This document shows positions 7,938 to 15,801 of a stretch of 63,363 nucleotides of DNA, piece by piece. Within the stretch, counting starts at the first letter, position 1; each line of letters starts with the position of its first letter. The position numbers were made by a program, and so were the translations under genes. The DNA comes from an uncultured Clostridia bacterium (GTDB lineage Bacteria > Bacillota > Clostridia > Christensenellales > Aristaeellaceae): NCBI GenBank assembly GCA_934643825.1, contig CAKUCW010000012.1, positions 1 through 63,363 of the forward strand. Reading direction: 5' to 3'. The notes below the pieces were generated by a model. It had not been told where the DNA came from. It saw nothing but the letters and a program-made list of their open reading frames with translations, and searched no databases.

Positions 7938-9335
7938 ATGGGCAAGGTGTTGATCACCGATACCATTCTGCGCGATGCGCATCAGTCCCAGGCGGCTACC
8001 CGTATGCGTCTGGAAGAAATGCTGCCGGTCGCGGACAAGCTGGATAAGATTGGCTACTATTCTCTGGAATGCTGGGGCGGCGCGACGTTTGACTCCTGCA
8101 TGCGCTTCCTGAACGAGGATCCGTGGGAGCGTCTGCGTGCGCTGCGCAAGGCGATGCCCAACACGAAGCTGCAGATGCTGTTCCGTGGTCAGAACATCCT
8201 CGGCTACAAGCATTATGCGGACGACGTGGTGGATGAGTTCGTTAAGAAGTCCATCGAGAACGGCATTGATATCATCCGTATTTTCGACGCGCTGAACGAC
8301 CTGCGCAACCTTGAGCAGGCGGTCAAGTCCACCAAGAAGTACGGCGGCAACTGCGAAATCGCCATCAGCTATACCATCAGCCCGGTGCATACTGAGGAAT
8401 ACTTCCTCAAGCTTGCCAAGGAAATCGAGCAGATGGGCGCGGATGCGATCTGCATCAAGGATATGGCGAACCTGCTGCTTCCGTATGAAGCGTACAGCCT
8501 CGTGAAGAAGCTGAAGGCGACCACCAAGCTGCCGATTCACCTGCATACCCACAACACCGCCGGCACCGGCGCGATGACGATCCTCAAGGCGATCGAAGCG
8601 GGATGCGATATCGTCGATACCGCGCTCAGCCCGATGGCTGAGGGCACCAGCCAGCCGGCGACCGAGTCCCTGTGCGCAACGCTCAAGGGCACGGAGTATG
8701 ATCCGGGTCTGGATATGGAACTGATGAACGAGTGCGCGACGCATTTCCGCGGCGTGGCTGCCCGCCTGGAGAAGGACGGCTGGCTCGTGCCGAGCAAGGT
8801 TCTGCGCGTAGACGCCAACACCCTGAAGTATCAGGTTCCGGGCGGCATGCTCTCCAACATGATCGGTCAGCTCAAGCAGTTCAACGCCATGGACAAGTAT
8901 TATGACGTTCTGGCGGAGATCCCGCAGGTTCGTAAGGACTTTGGCTATCCGCCGCTCGTTACGCCGACCTCTCAGATCGTTGGCACGCAGGCGGTTATGA
9001 ACGTTCTCTTCGGTCGTTATAAGACCTTCCCGAACGAGTCCAAGGGCTTGCTGCGCGGCGAGTACGGCAAGCTGCCGGCGCCGGTGAACGAGGAAGTCCG
9101 CAAGATGGCAATCGGCAACGACAAGGTCATCACCTGCCGTCCTGCCGACCTGCTCAAGCCGGAAATGGATAAGTATCGCGAGGAGATTCGCGATCAGGCG
9201 ACCTGCGAAGAGGACGTGCTGAGCTACGCCCTGTTCCCGAAGGTTGCGCCGAAGTTCTTCGAGTATCGTTCTGCACATCAGACGAAGATTGACTCCACGA
9301 TGCTTGACAAGGACAACAAGACCATGCCGGTGTAA
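7938..9335 (+). CDS. 5S-type oxaloacetate/pyruvate carboxyltransferase subunit
   Basis: The 465 aa product is of the pyruvate carboxylase/OadA carboxyltransferase family, a TIM barrel that binds a divalent metal. The start is GKVLITDTILRDAHQSQAAT with the metal Asp. The IKDMANLL lysine region is near residue 175, and the metal histidines are in HLHTHN, near residue 201. It stops after the PYC_OADA conserved domain and lacks the C-terminal biotinyl domain of OadA. It must therefore use a separate carrier, as transcarboxylase 5S does. The natural partner is the biotin protein at 5914. RBS is AAGGAGG. Confidence 0.9.
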   Translation: MGKVLITDTILRDAHQSQAATRMRLEEMLPVADKLDKIGYYSLECWGGATFDSCMRFLNEDPWERLRALRKAMPNTKLQMLFRGQNILGYKHYADDVVDEFVKKSIENGIDIIRIFDALNDLRNLEQAVKSTKKYGGNCEIAISYTISPVHTEEYFLKLAKEIEQMGADAICIKDMANLLLPYEAYSLVKKLKATTKLPIHLHTHNTAGTGAMTILKAIEAGCDIVDTALSPMAEGTSQPATESLCATLKGTEYDPGLDMELMNECATHFRGVAARLEKDGWLVPSKVLRVDANTLKYQVPGGMLSNMIGQLKQFNAMDKYYDVLAEIPQVRKDFGYPPLVTPTSQIVGTQAVMNVLFGRYKTFPNESKGLLRGEYGKLPAPVNEEVRKMAIGNDKVITCRPADLLKPEMDKYREEIRDQATCEEDVLSYALFPKVAPKFFEYRSAHQTKIDSTMLDKDNKTMPV

Positions 9336-9375
9336 TCCGTCGGTCCATAACTGAAGATCATCGAATCTTATAAAG

Positions 9376-9413
9376 AAAGCACAGCTTGGGCAAGGCTCAG
9401 GTTGTGCTTTTTT
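9376..9413 (+). terminator. Intrinsic terminator of decarboxylase operon
   Basis: AAAGCACAGCTTGGGC pairs with the region GCTCAGGTTGTGCTTT and is followed by a T-run. It lies 40 bp after the 5S stop codon. Confidence 0.85.
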
Positions 9414-9422
9414 GACGTATAG

Positions 9423-9508
9423 GAAATTGCGAAAAATCGCCCGCGTGAGCAAGACTTTGACGCGTGGCGGACTTCGGCGGAGATGAAGGCGGGCTCAGCC
9501 CGCTTTTT
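9423..9508 (-). repeat. Dispersed repeat R1, full copy
   Basis: Read on the minus strand this has the hairpin GCGGGCTGAGCCCGC, then CTCCGCCGAAGTCCGC, then TTGCTCACGCGGGCGATTTT. That matches the copy at 44648 block by block. Read on the plus strand the palindrome (9489-9503) is followed by TTTTT, so this copy could also work as a second terminator. Confidence 0.85.
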
Positions 9509-9571
9509 GCGGTTCAGTAAGCAGAATCTATTTGGATTTGATATAATCCAATCATGGGAAGGAGAAAGAGG

Positions 9572-9715
9572 ATGGAATGGTGCAGAAGCATTCAGGAACC
9601 TGTGAATGAGATTGACGGCTGCATCAAAGCGGGTATCAGCTCGATACCGCGCAGGGGCGTGTATTCTATTTTTATCACGATTGCAAACGGTATTGAAAAT
9701 ACGTCAGACCGGTGA
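9572..9715 (+). CDS. Possible small protein (47 aa)
   Basis: This short ORF has a perfect TATAAT (9542-9547) and a strong ribosome binding site, GGAAGGAGAAAGAGG, directly before ATG 9572. I do not recognise the product, which begins MEWCRSIQEPVNEIDGC. The -35 is not clear. It could be the remnant of a decayed gene, since a neighbouring frame stays open further downstream. A terminator follows at 9730. Confidence 0.35.
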   Translation: MEWCRSIQEPVNEIDGCIKAGISSIPRRGVYSIFITIANGIENTSDR

Positions 9716-9729
9716 AAAAAGCATAAGGA

Positions 9730-9760
9730 AAAAGCACTCGCGCAAAAACGCGGGTGCTTT
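9730..9760. terminator. Intrinsic terminator (yigZ side, possibly bidirectional)
   Basis: AAAGCACTCGCG and CGCGGGTGCTTT form a stem around CAAAAA, 4 bp downstream of the yigZ stop on the minus strand. Runs of A on the plus side give the T-run for the minus transcript. Confidence 0.8.
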
Positions 9761-9764
9761 CGAA

Positions 9765-10403
9765 TTATTCAGCCCACGGATAGAACAGTGTACCGTCTTC
9801 CAGCATTTCAGCAGTACCGTCGGTGACGCGTGTGATCTCTGAAAGCAGATTTGTTTCGTCTTTTACGCGAACCATCAGCGTACAGACGACACTTGCACCG
9901 AATTCCGTATGCTCGATGATGACGGGCGCGGAGCGGAGAAAATACTCAAGTCGCTGCCAAGTGGAATAATCCACTTCGACCAAGTAGCGAGAGCTTTTTT
10001 CCATCACGACGACGCCTGCGGCATCGAGCGCGGTTTTGCTGCCCTGCGCATAAGCGCGGACAAGTCCCCCCGCGCCGAGCAGAATACCGCCGAAATAGCG
10101 CGTAACGACGACGGCGCAGTTGACTACGCCGCGTGCCTTCATCACTTCAATAATCGGCATGCCCGCCGTTCCGCCGGGTTCGCCATCGTCGCTGTAACGC
10201 ATAATGCCGGAGTTCAAACCGATGATATACGCATAGCAGTTGTGCGTGGCGTCCTTATGCTTCTGGCGAATGCGGGAGAGGAAGGCGAGCGCCTCCTCTT
10301 CCGTTTCGCAGGGACAGCCATAGCCGATAAAACGAGACTTGTTGATGATGAATTCGGCACTGTTCTCTTCGCGCAGTGTTTTATAGGAAAGCTGAGCAGA
10401 CAT
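9765..10403 (-). CDS. yigZ: YigZ/IMPACT family protein
   Basis: The 212 aa product has the UPF0029/IMPACT N-terminal domain (about residues 15-125), with the family signature DGEPGGTAGMPI near residue 73 and TRYFGGILLGAGGLVRAY near residue 101. A ferredoxin-like DUF1949 domain follows at the C-terminus. The biochemical role is unsettled. The eukaryotic relative IMPACT acts on translation control. It starts 3 bp after the tyrS stop, so it is probably co-transcribed with tyrS and under the same T-box control. Confidence 0.9.
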   Translation of the reverse strand: MSAQLSYKTLREENSAEFIINKSRFIGYGCPCETEEEALAFLSRIRQKHKDATHNCYAYIIGLNSGIMRYSDDGEPGGTAGMPIIEVMKARGVVNCAVVVTRYFGGILLGAGGLVRAYAQGSKTALDAAGVVVMEKSSRYLVEVDYSTWQRLEYFLRSAPVIIEHTEFGASVVCTLMVRVKDETNLLSEITRVTDGTAEMLEDGTLFYPWAE

Positions 10404-10406
10404 AGC

Positions 10407-11639
10407 TTACTTGAGGATCAGGCGATGGAACTTCTTCTTGCCGCTGCGCAGCATCAGACCGTCCGCGCCAATCATATCGGCGGTGACAACGGCGTTCACA
10501 TCCGTCACCTTTTCTTCACCAAGGCTCACACCGCCGCCCTGAACCAGACGGCGAGCCGCAGAGTTAGACGGCGCAAGACCACAGGTTACGAGCAGGGTCG
10601 TCACGCGGGCGTCCTTCTCGAGGTCAGCCGCCGTGATTTCGGTCGTCGGAATCGAGCCGCTCAGTGCCGCGCCGCCGAACAGGGAAGCAGCGGCTTCCTG
10701 CGCCTTCTGCGCTTCCTCCTCGCCGTGGACGAGCTTGGTGACCTCGTAGGCGAGAACCTTCTTGGCTTCGTTGATCTGGCTGTCCTTGAGCGCACCCAGA
10801 CGACGAACCTCGTCCATCGGCAGGAAGGTCAGCAGACCGAGGCACTTTTCGACGTCCTGATCGTCAACATTGCGCCAGTACTGGTAGAAGTCGTACGGGC
10901 TGGTCTTCGCCGGATCGAGCCAAAGTGCGCCCTTCTCGGTCTTGCCCATTTTACGACCATCATGGGTCAGCAGCAGCTGGAAGGTGCAGGCAAACGCATT
11001 TTCGCGCTCCTTGCGGCGGATGAGATCCGCGCCGCCCAGCATGTTGCTCCACTGGTCGTTGCCGCCCATCTCCAGACGGCAGCCGTAGTTCTTGAACAGC
11101 TCGAGGAAGTCGTAGGACTGCATGAGCATGTAGGTGAACTCGAGGAAGGAAAGTCCGTTTTCGGTCGCCATGCGTGCCTTATAGCAGTCGGCAGTCAGCA
11201 TTTTATTGACGGAGAACATGGAGCCGATGTCGCGCATGAACTCGATGAAGTTCAGGTTGCGCAGCCAGTCGCCGTTGTTGACGATGATCGCCTTGCCTTC
11301 GGAAAAATCGAGGAAGCGGCTCATCTGCTTTTTGATCTGCGCAACGTTGTTGTCGATGGTTTCAACGGTCATCATCTTGCGCATATCGGTTTTGCCGGAC
11401 GGGTCGCCGATCATTGCGGTGCCGCCGCCCATCAGCGCGATCGGGCGGTGTCCCGCACGCTGCATGTGCGCCATCGCCATGATCGGGATGTAGTGACCGA
11501 TGTGCAGGGAATCGGCGGTCGGGTCGAAGCCGACGTAGAAGGTGGTCGGATTTTTGAGCTGTTCGTAAAGCTCATCTTCAAACGTCATCTGGGCGATAAA
11601 GCCGCGCTCCTTGAGCAGGTCGAGAATGTGCTGTGCCAT
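10407..11639 (-). CDS. tyrS: Tyrosyl-tRNA synthetase
   Basis: This 410 aa class I aminoacyl-tRNA synthetase charges tRNA-Tyr. The HIGH motif is seen as SLHIGHYIP near residue 44, followed by GGGTAMIGDPSGKTDMR. The KMSKS loop is KMGKTEKGALW, near residue 233. A C-terminal S4-like RNA-binding domain carries RLVQGGGVSLGEEKV. It starts at ATG 11639 behind AAGGAGGAG. A tyrosine T-box precedes it. Confidence 0.97.
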   Translation of the reverse strand: MAQHILDLLKERGFIAQMTFEDELYEQLKNPTTFYVGFDPTADSLHIGHYIPIMAMAHMQRAGHRPIALMGGGTAMIGDPSGKTDMRKMMTVETIDNNVAQIKKQMSRFLDFSEGKAIIVNNGDWLRNLNFIEFMRDIGSMFSVNKMLTADCYKARMATENGLSFLEFTYMLMQSYDFLELFKNYGCRLEMGGNDQWSNMLGGADLIRRKERENAFACTFQLLLTHDGRKMGKTEKGALWLDPAKTSPYDFYQYWRNVDDQDVEKCLGLLTFLPMDEVRRLGALKDSQINEAKKVLAYEVTKLVHGEEEAQKAQEAAASLFGGAALSGSIPTTEITAADLEKDARVTTLLVTCGLAPSNSAARRLVQGGGVSLGEEKVTDVNAVVTADMIGADGLMLRSGKKKFHRLILK

Positions 11640-11702
11640 GGGGTTTCTCCTCCTTCAATCAAGCGGACAGCGAAATGGGGCGGGAAGGCGGTGCTGTCCA
11701 AA

Positions 11703-11971
11703 TAAAAAAACACCTTCCCGACAAGTCGTCGGGAAGGCGTGAAACACGCGGTACCACTTCCGTTCAAGGTTTCATTGCTGAAAGCCTCCTCCGTCGCCCG
11801 CAGACACGGGCTGCACGCTGTATCCGGCGTACCGGCGACCGCCTACTGGCATCACTGCGTTGGGGATCGTGCTCCGGGATGTATTCCGCGCTTCCTGCGA
11901 TATCGCCTTGCACCAACCGGCGACTCTCTGCATCGCGATTCGATGCGCGTACTTGTTCCCTTCAATGCGTA
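11703..11971 (-). ncRNA. Tyrosine T-box leader of tyrS
   Basis: On the minus strand, downstream of the promoter, the leader has an AGAGAG box and the GGTGCAAGGCGA segment typical of Stem I. A specifier GAATACATC places TAC (Tyr) at 11883-11881. The T-box AAGTGGTACCGCGTG lies at about 11760-11745. It is followed by a terminator stem, CCTTCCCGACGA/TCGTCGGGAAGG (11703-11738), with a T-run. Uncharged tRNA-Tyr should favour the antiterminator. The specifier agrees with the downstream tyrS. Confidence 0.93.
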
Positions 11972-11978
11972 TAAACGT

Positions 11979-12007
11979 ATTATAAAGTGCGCTTACACGA
12001 TTGTCAA
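11979..12007 (-). promoter_or_regulatory. Promoter of the tyrS T-box operon
   Basis: Consensus TTGACA, a 17 bp spacer and TATAAT lie on the minus strand just upstream of the T-box leader. Confidence 0.9.
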
Positions 12008-12024
12008 GCCCAAACTTTGGCGGC

Positions 12025-12053
12025 TTGCGCAAACCGGAAAACTGAGATACAAT
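12025..12053 (+). promoter_or_regulatory. Promoter of trmL
   Basis: TTGCGC, a 17 bp spacer and TACAAT lie on the plus strand. The -35 elements of this promoter and the divergent tyrS promoter are only about 17 bp apart. Confidence 0.65.
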
Positions 12054-12084
12054 GGAGTGGAAACAGGAAAGGAATGGAAGAAAC

Positions 12085-12603
12085 ATGCTTCATATCGTCT
12101 TGATTGAGCCGGAAATTCCGCAGAATACCGGCAATATTGCCCGCACCTGTGCGGCAACGGGCAGCGAGCTGCATCTGGTTAAGCCGCTGGGTTATAGCTT
12201 GGAGGACAAGTATCTCAAGCGTGCGGGGCTGGATTACTGGCACATGGTCAACATCCACGTTCACGAGAATTTCGGCGAGGTGCTTGCCGCATATCCGGAT
12301 GCGGAATTCTATTACGCCAGCACGAAGGCGCCGCACAGCTATGCGCAGGTGCATTATCCGAAGGACGTTTTTCTGGTGTTCGGCAGAGAATCCCGCGGTC
12401 TGCCGGAGAACCTGCTGGAAAGGGTCTATGACCATTGCATCCGCATCCCGATGGTTGAGGGCGCTCGCAGCCTGAATCTCTCCAATTCCGTGGCAATTGT
12501 GGCATATGAGGCGCTCAGACAGCATGATTTTGAGCATCTGCTCGATCATGGCGCTTTGACCGGACGCGAGGAAGAACCCGGCGCGTGGATGGATTATCTG
12601 TAA
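12085..12603 (+). CDS. trmL: tRNA (cytidine/uridine-34 2'-O)-methyltransferase
   Basis: This 172 aa SPOUT-family enzyme methylates the wobble ribose of tRNA-Leu isoacceptors. The start MLHIVLIEPEIPQNTGNIAR is the family N-terminus. FGRESRGLPENLL near residue 98, and the knot motif IPMVEGARSLNLSNSVAI near residue 128, form the SAM site. I chose ATG 12085 over the longer 12052 reading because the family starts there and GGAATGGAAG precedes it. Confidence 0.95.
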   Translation: MLHIVLIEPEIPQNTGNIARTCAATGSELHLVKPLGYSLEDKYLKRAGLDYWHMVNIHVHENFGEVLAAYPDAEFYYASTKAPHSYAQVHYPKDVFLVFGRESRGLPENLLERVYDHCIRIPMVEGARSLNLSNSVAIVAYEALRQHDFEHLLDHGALTGREEEPGAWMDYL

Positions 12604-12617
12604 GAATTCGGCAATCC

Positions 12618-12647
12618 TTGACAGGGCGTTTTTGTTTTTGTTACAAT
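12618..12647 (+). promoter_or_regulatory. Promoter of small membrane protein
   Basis: TTGACA, an 18 bp spacer and TACAAT lie 36 bp upstream of the ORF at 12683. Confidence 0.75.
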
Positions 12648-12682
12648 AAGGACACTGAGCAGACAGAAAAGAGGAGAGCCGC

Positions 12683-12886
12683 ATGAAAAAGAAAAAGAAA
12701 AGCCAGATCGGCTTCCATGTTGCGGCGGGCGTTATGGATGTGTTCGGGGTCGCGGCGGCGGCGCTGGCGATTGTCGTTTTGCTGCTGATGCTGGGAAGCC
12801 TGTTTTCGTGGCTTCGGCAGGATTTGGCAATGACGTTTGCCGACATATCGGATAATATCACGGATGCCGTGATTATCGGAAAATAA
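12683..12886 (+). CDS. Small membrane protein (67 aa)
   Basis: The product starts with a lysine cluster (MKKKKKSQ), followed by one long hydrophobic helix at about residues 14-44 and a polar tail. The helix may be a single long span or two short ones. It has its own consensus promoter and the ribosome binding site AGGAGAG, so expression is likely. I recognise no family. The next gene has a separate promoter. Confidence 0.65.
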   Translation: MKKKKKSQIGFHVAAGVMDVFGVAAAALAIVVLLLMLGSLFSWLRQDLAMTFADISDNITDAVIIGK

Positions 12887-12941
12887 GAGATAGGGGCTGG
12901 TGCGCATGCGGCAGCTCCTTTTGCATATCGTGAGTTGTTTG

Positions 12942-12970
12942 TTGTGGGCGGTTGTCTTTTGTGGTATACT
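12942..12970 (+). promoter_or_regulatory. Possible promoter of UDG pair
   Basis: TTGTGG, a 17 bp spacer and TATACT lie 29 bp upstream of the GTG start at 13000. Confidence 0.55.
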
Positions 12971-12999
12971 GTACAAAAGAACAAAGGAGGGCAATCGGC

Positions 13000-13572
13000 G
13001 TGAAAACATCTTGGGCAACGCTGACGCAGGAGGTAGCGACCTGTGAAAAATGCAGGCTTTGTCAGACAAGGACGAACGTTGTGCTCGGCGAAGGCGATCC
13101 GCATGCCGCTCTGATGTTCATCGGTGAGGGACCGGGGCAGCAGGAAGATCTTTCCGGCAGACCTTTTGTCGGCGCGGCAGGTCATCTGCTGGACAAGATG
13201 CTCGCCGCAATCGGGCTTAAACGCGAACAGGTCTATATTTGCAACATCGTCAAGTGCCGACCGCCGCAGAACCGCGTTCCGGAAGCGGATGAACGTGCTG
13301 CGTGTCTGGATTATCTGCGCCAGCAGGTTGCGCTTGTGCGTCCGAAGGTCATTGTCTGCTTGGGTTCGACGCCGACGCGGATGCTGCTGGGAGACGATAT
13401 GCGCATTACGCGGGACCGGGGCGTGTGGCAGCTCAAAAAGGGCGTATGGTTTATGCCGACATATCATCCGGCGGCGCTGCTTCGCGATGTGGATAAAAAG
13501 CGCCCCGCATGGGTGGATTTTCAGGCGATTCGGGATAAACTCAAAGAACTTGGCGTATATGAGCAGGAGTGA
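13000..13572 (+). CDS. Uracil-DNA glycosylase, family 4 (Fe-S type)
   Basis: The 190 aa product excises uracil from DNA. The N-terminal CEKCRLC and the later CNIVKCRPP and AACLDYL supply the cysteines expected to hold the [4Fe-4S] cluster. The active-site loop is GEGPGQQEDLSGRPFVGAAG (near residue 41), and the C-terminal motif is YHPAALLR. I chose GTG 13000 behind GGAGGG. The longer reading from 12952 runs through the promoter. It is followed 9 bp later by a second, cysteine-poor paralogue. Confidence 0.92.
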   Translation: MKTSWATLTQEVATCEKCRLCQTRTNVVLGEGDPHAALMFIGEGPGQQEDLSGRPFVGAAGHLLDKMLAAIGLKREQVYICNIVKCRPPQNRVPEADERAACLDYLRQQVALVRPKVIVCLGSTPTRMLLGDDMRITRDRGVWQLKKGVWFMPTYHPAALLRDVDKKRPAWVDFQAIRDKLKELGVYEQE

Positions 13573-13581
13573 GGACGGCGG

Positions 13582-14190
13582 ATGGAAGAGAAGGAAAGAC
13601 AGGCGCTTCGCGACATGATTGCGGGGGTGATGCCCGGCAGGGAAAACGCACTCGTATTCGGTGAAGGACCGCAGAACCCGAAGCTGATGCTCATTGGCGA
13701 AGCGCCGGGCGAACAGGAGAGCTTGCAGGGCAGACCGTTTGTCGGGAAAGCGGGAAAGAACCTTGACCACTTTCTGGAGCTGGCGGGGCTTGAGCGCGGC
13801 GAAATCTACATCACCAACGTCGTTAAATATCGCCCGACCAAGACGGGCGCAACCGGCAGGCTGAGCAATCGTCCGCCGACAAAGGAAGAGATTGCGCTGT
13901 TTCGTCCATGGCTGATGGCGGAAATCGAGCGCGTCGCGCCGCAGGTGATTGTGACATTGGGCAATGTTCCCTTGCAGGCGGTCACGAATACAAAAATCAC
14001 CATTGGCGAGGCGCACGGCAGGATGCTGACCGCGGGCGAAACGGGCAAGCCGCTCTTTGCGCTGTATCATCCCGCAAGCCTGATCTACAACCGTGCGCTC
14101 ACGCCGGTCTATGAACAGGACATTTACGAACTGGCACGGTGTCTGCATGGAGCGGCGGCTGTTTTTTCAGACGCAAAAATGAATAATTGA
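13582..14190 (+). CDS. Uracil-DNA glycosylase paralogue without Fe-S cysteines
   Basis: The 202 aa product is aligned along its length with the preceding UDG. The active-site loop is GEAPGEQESLQGRPFVGKAG, and the C-terminal motif YHPASLIYN is present. The cluster cysteines are missing: the N-terminus has no CxxC, and ITNVVKYRPT replaces the CNIVKCRPP region. The product appears to contain no cysteine at all. It may be a glycosylase with other specificity or a structural variant. It is co-transcribed with its paralogue (9 bp gap). Confidence 0.82.
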   Translation: MEEKERQALRDMIAGVMPGRENALVFGEGPQNPKLMLIGEAPGEQESLQGRPFVGKAGKNLDHFLELAGLERGEIYITNVVKYRPTKTGATGRLSNRPPTKEEIALFRPWLMAEIERVAPQVIVTLGNVPLQAVTNTKITIGEAHGRMLTAGETGKPLFALYHPASLIYNRALTPVYEQDIYELARCLHGAAAVFSDAKMNN

Positions 14191-14247
14191 TACAAAAGGA
14201 CTTTCTTTGAGGCGCGGCATATGCTATGCTGAGTTTACGGAGAAAGG

Positions 14248-14763
14248 ATGAATAAGATGTTTAAAACTGTGATTGAAAATCTGCCGATGGTGTTCAGCTT
14301 GCTGATGGGCATGGGGCTGATTGTGCTGGAAGTGTTTCTGCCGGGGTTCGGTCTTCCGGGCATCTCGGGCATTGCCTTGGTCGGCGTGGGAACGGTTCTG
14401 GCGGCACATCATTTCGGCATGCTGACGGCAGTCGGCATTCTGCTGGTGATCATTGCGATTCTGGCAGTTCTGATTTCGTGGATGCTTCGTTCCGCCGCAA
14501 GGGGGAATATCAGCAAATCCAAGCTGTTTTTGAATCAGAAGGACGATTTGAATGATCGTCAGCAGGATATGCAGGTGCTTGTCGGAAAGTGCGGCAGAAC
14601 GACGAGCGTTCTGCGTCCATCGGGTATTGGGGATTTCGACGGCGTTCGTTTGAATGTCGTAACGGAAGGCGAGTTTCTGGAAAGCGGCGCTGCGATCCGA
14701 ATTGTCCGGGTCGATGGAGGACGCATCGTCGTCAGACAGATTCCGCAGGAATCGATCGACTAA
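14248..14763 (+). CDS. NfeD family membrane protein
   Basis: The 171 aa product is a short NfeD-type protein. It has two or three hydrophobic helices (about residues 12-75, with the family's LEVFLPGFGLPGISGI). A C-terminal OB-fold domain follows (about residues 105-165: VGKCGRTTSVLRPSG, GEFLESGAAIRIVRVDG). NfeD proteins partner flotillin-like scaffolds in membrane microdomains. floA follows 24 bp downstream, the same order as B. subtilis yqeZ-floA. The start is ATG 14248 behind GGAGAAAGG. Confidence 0.88.
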   Translation: MNKMFKTVIENLPMVFSLLMGMGLIVLEVFLPGFGLPGISGIALVGVGTVLAAHHFGMLTAVGILLVIIAILAVLISWMLRSAARGNISKSKLFLNQKDDLNDRQQDMQVLVGKCGRTTSVLRPSGIGDFDGVRLNVVTEGEFLESGAAIRIVRVDGGRIVVRQIPQESID

Positions 14764-14787
14764 TCACGAGAGTATGGAGGGAAAACT

Positions 14788-15774
14788 ATGGCTGAGGGCA
14801 TGATCCTGATTGCTGCGATTCTCATCGCAATCTTCGTCTTTTTGCGGTTCGTTCCGCTGAATTTGTGGATATCGGCGCTGGCATCCGGCGTACATGTATC
14901 CATTTTTACACTGATGGGCATGCGCATTCGCCGCGTTGCGCCGGCGAAGATCGTCGGTCCGCTGATCAAGGCGGAAAAAGCGGGTCTGAATATGCAGATC
15001 AGCAAGATGGAAGCGCATTATCTGGCGGGCGGCAATCTCGACCGCGTCATTACCGCGCTCATTACGGCGCGTGGCGCAAACATTCAGCTTGATTTCCCGG
15101 AAGCCTGCGCGATTGACCTGGCGGGACGTGACGTCCTTCAGGCGGTGCAGATGAGCGTGAATCCAAAGGTGATCGAAACGCCGGTCGTCGCCGCAATCGC
15201 GAAGGACGGCATCGAGCTGCGTGCGAAGGCGCGTGTGACGGTGCGTGCGAATATCGAGCGCCTGGTTGGCGGCGCGGGCGAAGAAACCATCGTTGCCCGT
15301 GTCGGAGAAGGCATCGTAACGACGGTCGGCTCTGCGGAAACGCATAAGGCTGTTCTGGAAAATCCGGATTTGATCAGCCGCACCGTACTCAGCAAGGGTC
15401 TTGACGCGGGAACGGCATTTGAAATTCTCTCCATCGATATCGCGGATGTCGATGTCGGACGCAATATCGGCGCACAACTGCAGATGGATCAGGCAGAAGC
15501 CGACCGCCGCATTGCGCAGGCGAAGGCGGAAGAGCGTCGTGCGATGGCTGTCGCCCGCGAGCAGGAAATGAAGGCTGCCGCGCAGGAACAGCGTGCAAAG
15601 GTCATCGAGGCGGAAGCCGAGGTGCCGCGTGCGATGGCGGCGGCGCTTCGCGAGGGCAAGCTGGGCGTCATGGATTATTACGAAATGAAGAACACGATGG
15701 CAGATACGGCCATGCGGGATTCGATTGCGTCCATGGGCGATGCCAACGGCGCACATCGCGGCAAAAAGGAGTAA
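14788..15774 (+). CDS. floA: Flotillin-like protein FloA
   Basis: The 328 aa product scaffolds functional membrane microdomains. It has N-terminal hydrophobic segments (about residues 4-45), then the conserved region RRVAPAKIVGPLIKAEKAGL. The PHB/SPFH region contains LDRVITALITARGANIQLDF. An Ala/Glu-rich coiled coil (about residues 225-290: AEADRRIAQAKAEERRAMA) follows. Length and order match the family. RBS is GGAGGG. It lies directly behind its NfeD partner. Confidence 0.95.
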   Translation: MAEGMILIAAILIAIFVFLRFVPLNLWISALASGVHVSIFTLMGMRIRRVAPAKIVGPLIKAEKAGLNMQISKMEAHYLAGGNLDRVITALITARGANIQLDFPEACAIDLAGRDVLQAVQMSVNPKVIETPVVAAIAKDGIELRAKARVTVRANIERLVGGAGEETIVARVGEGIVTTVGSAETHKAVLENPDLISRTVLSKGLDAGTAFEILSIDIADVDVGRNIGAQLQMDQAEADRRIAQAKAEERRAMAVAREQEMKAAAQEQRAKVIEAEAEVPRAMAAALREGKLGVMDYYEMKNTMADTAMRDSIASMGDANGAHRGKKE

Positions 15775-15801
15775 CGAGCGCTGAAGGAGGGGAGAAGCGG
15801 T

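Noticed and set aside
11640..11970. Several short ORFs upstream of tyrS
   Set aside because: The region is the T-box leader RNA; the ORFs are not conserved protein sequence.
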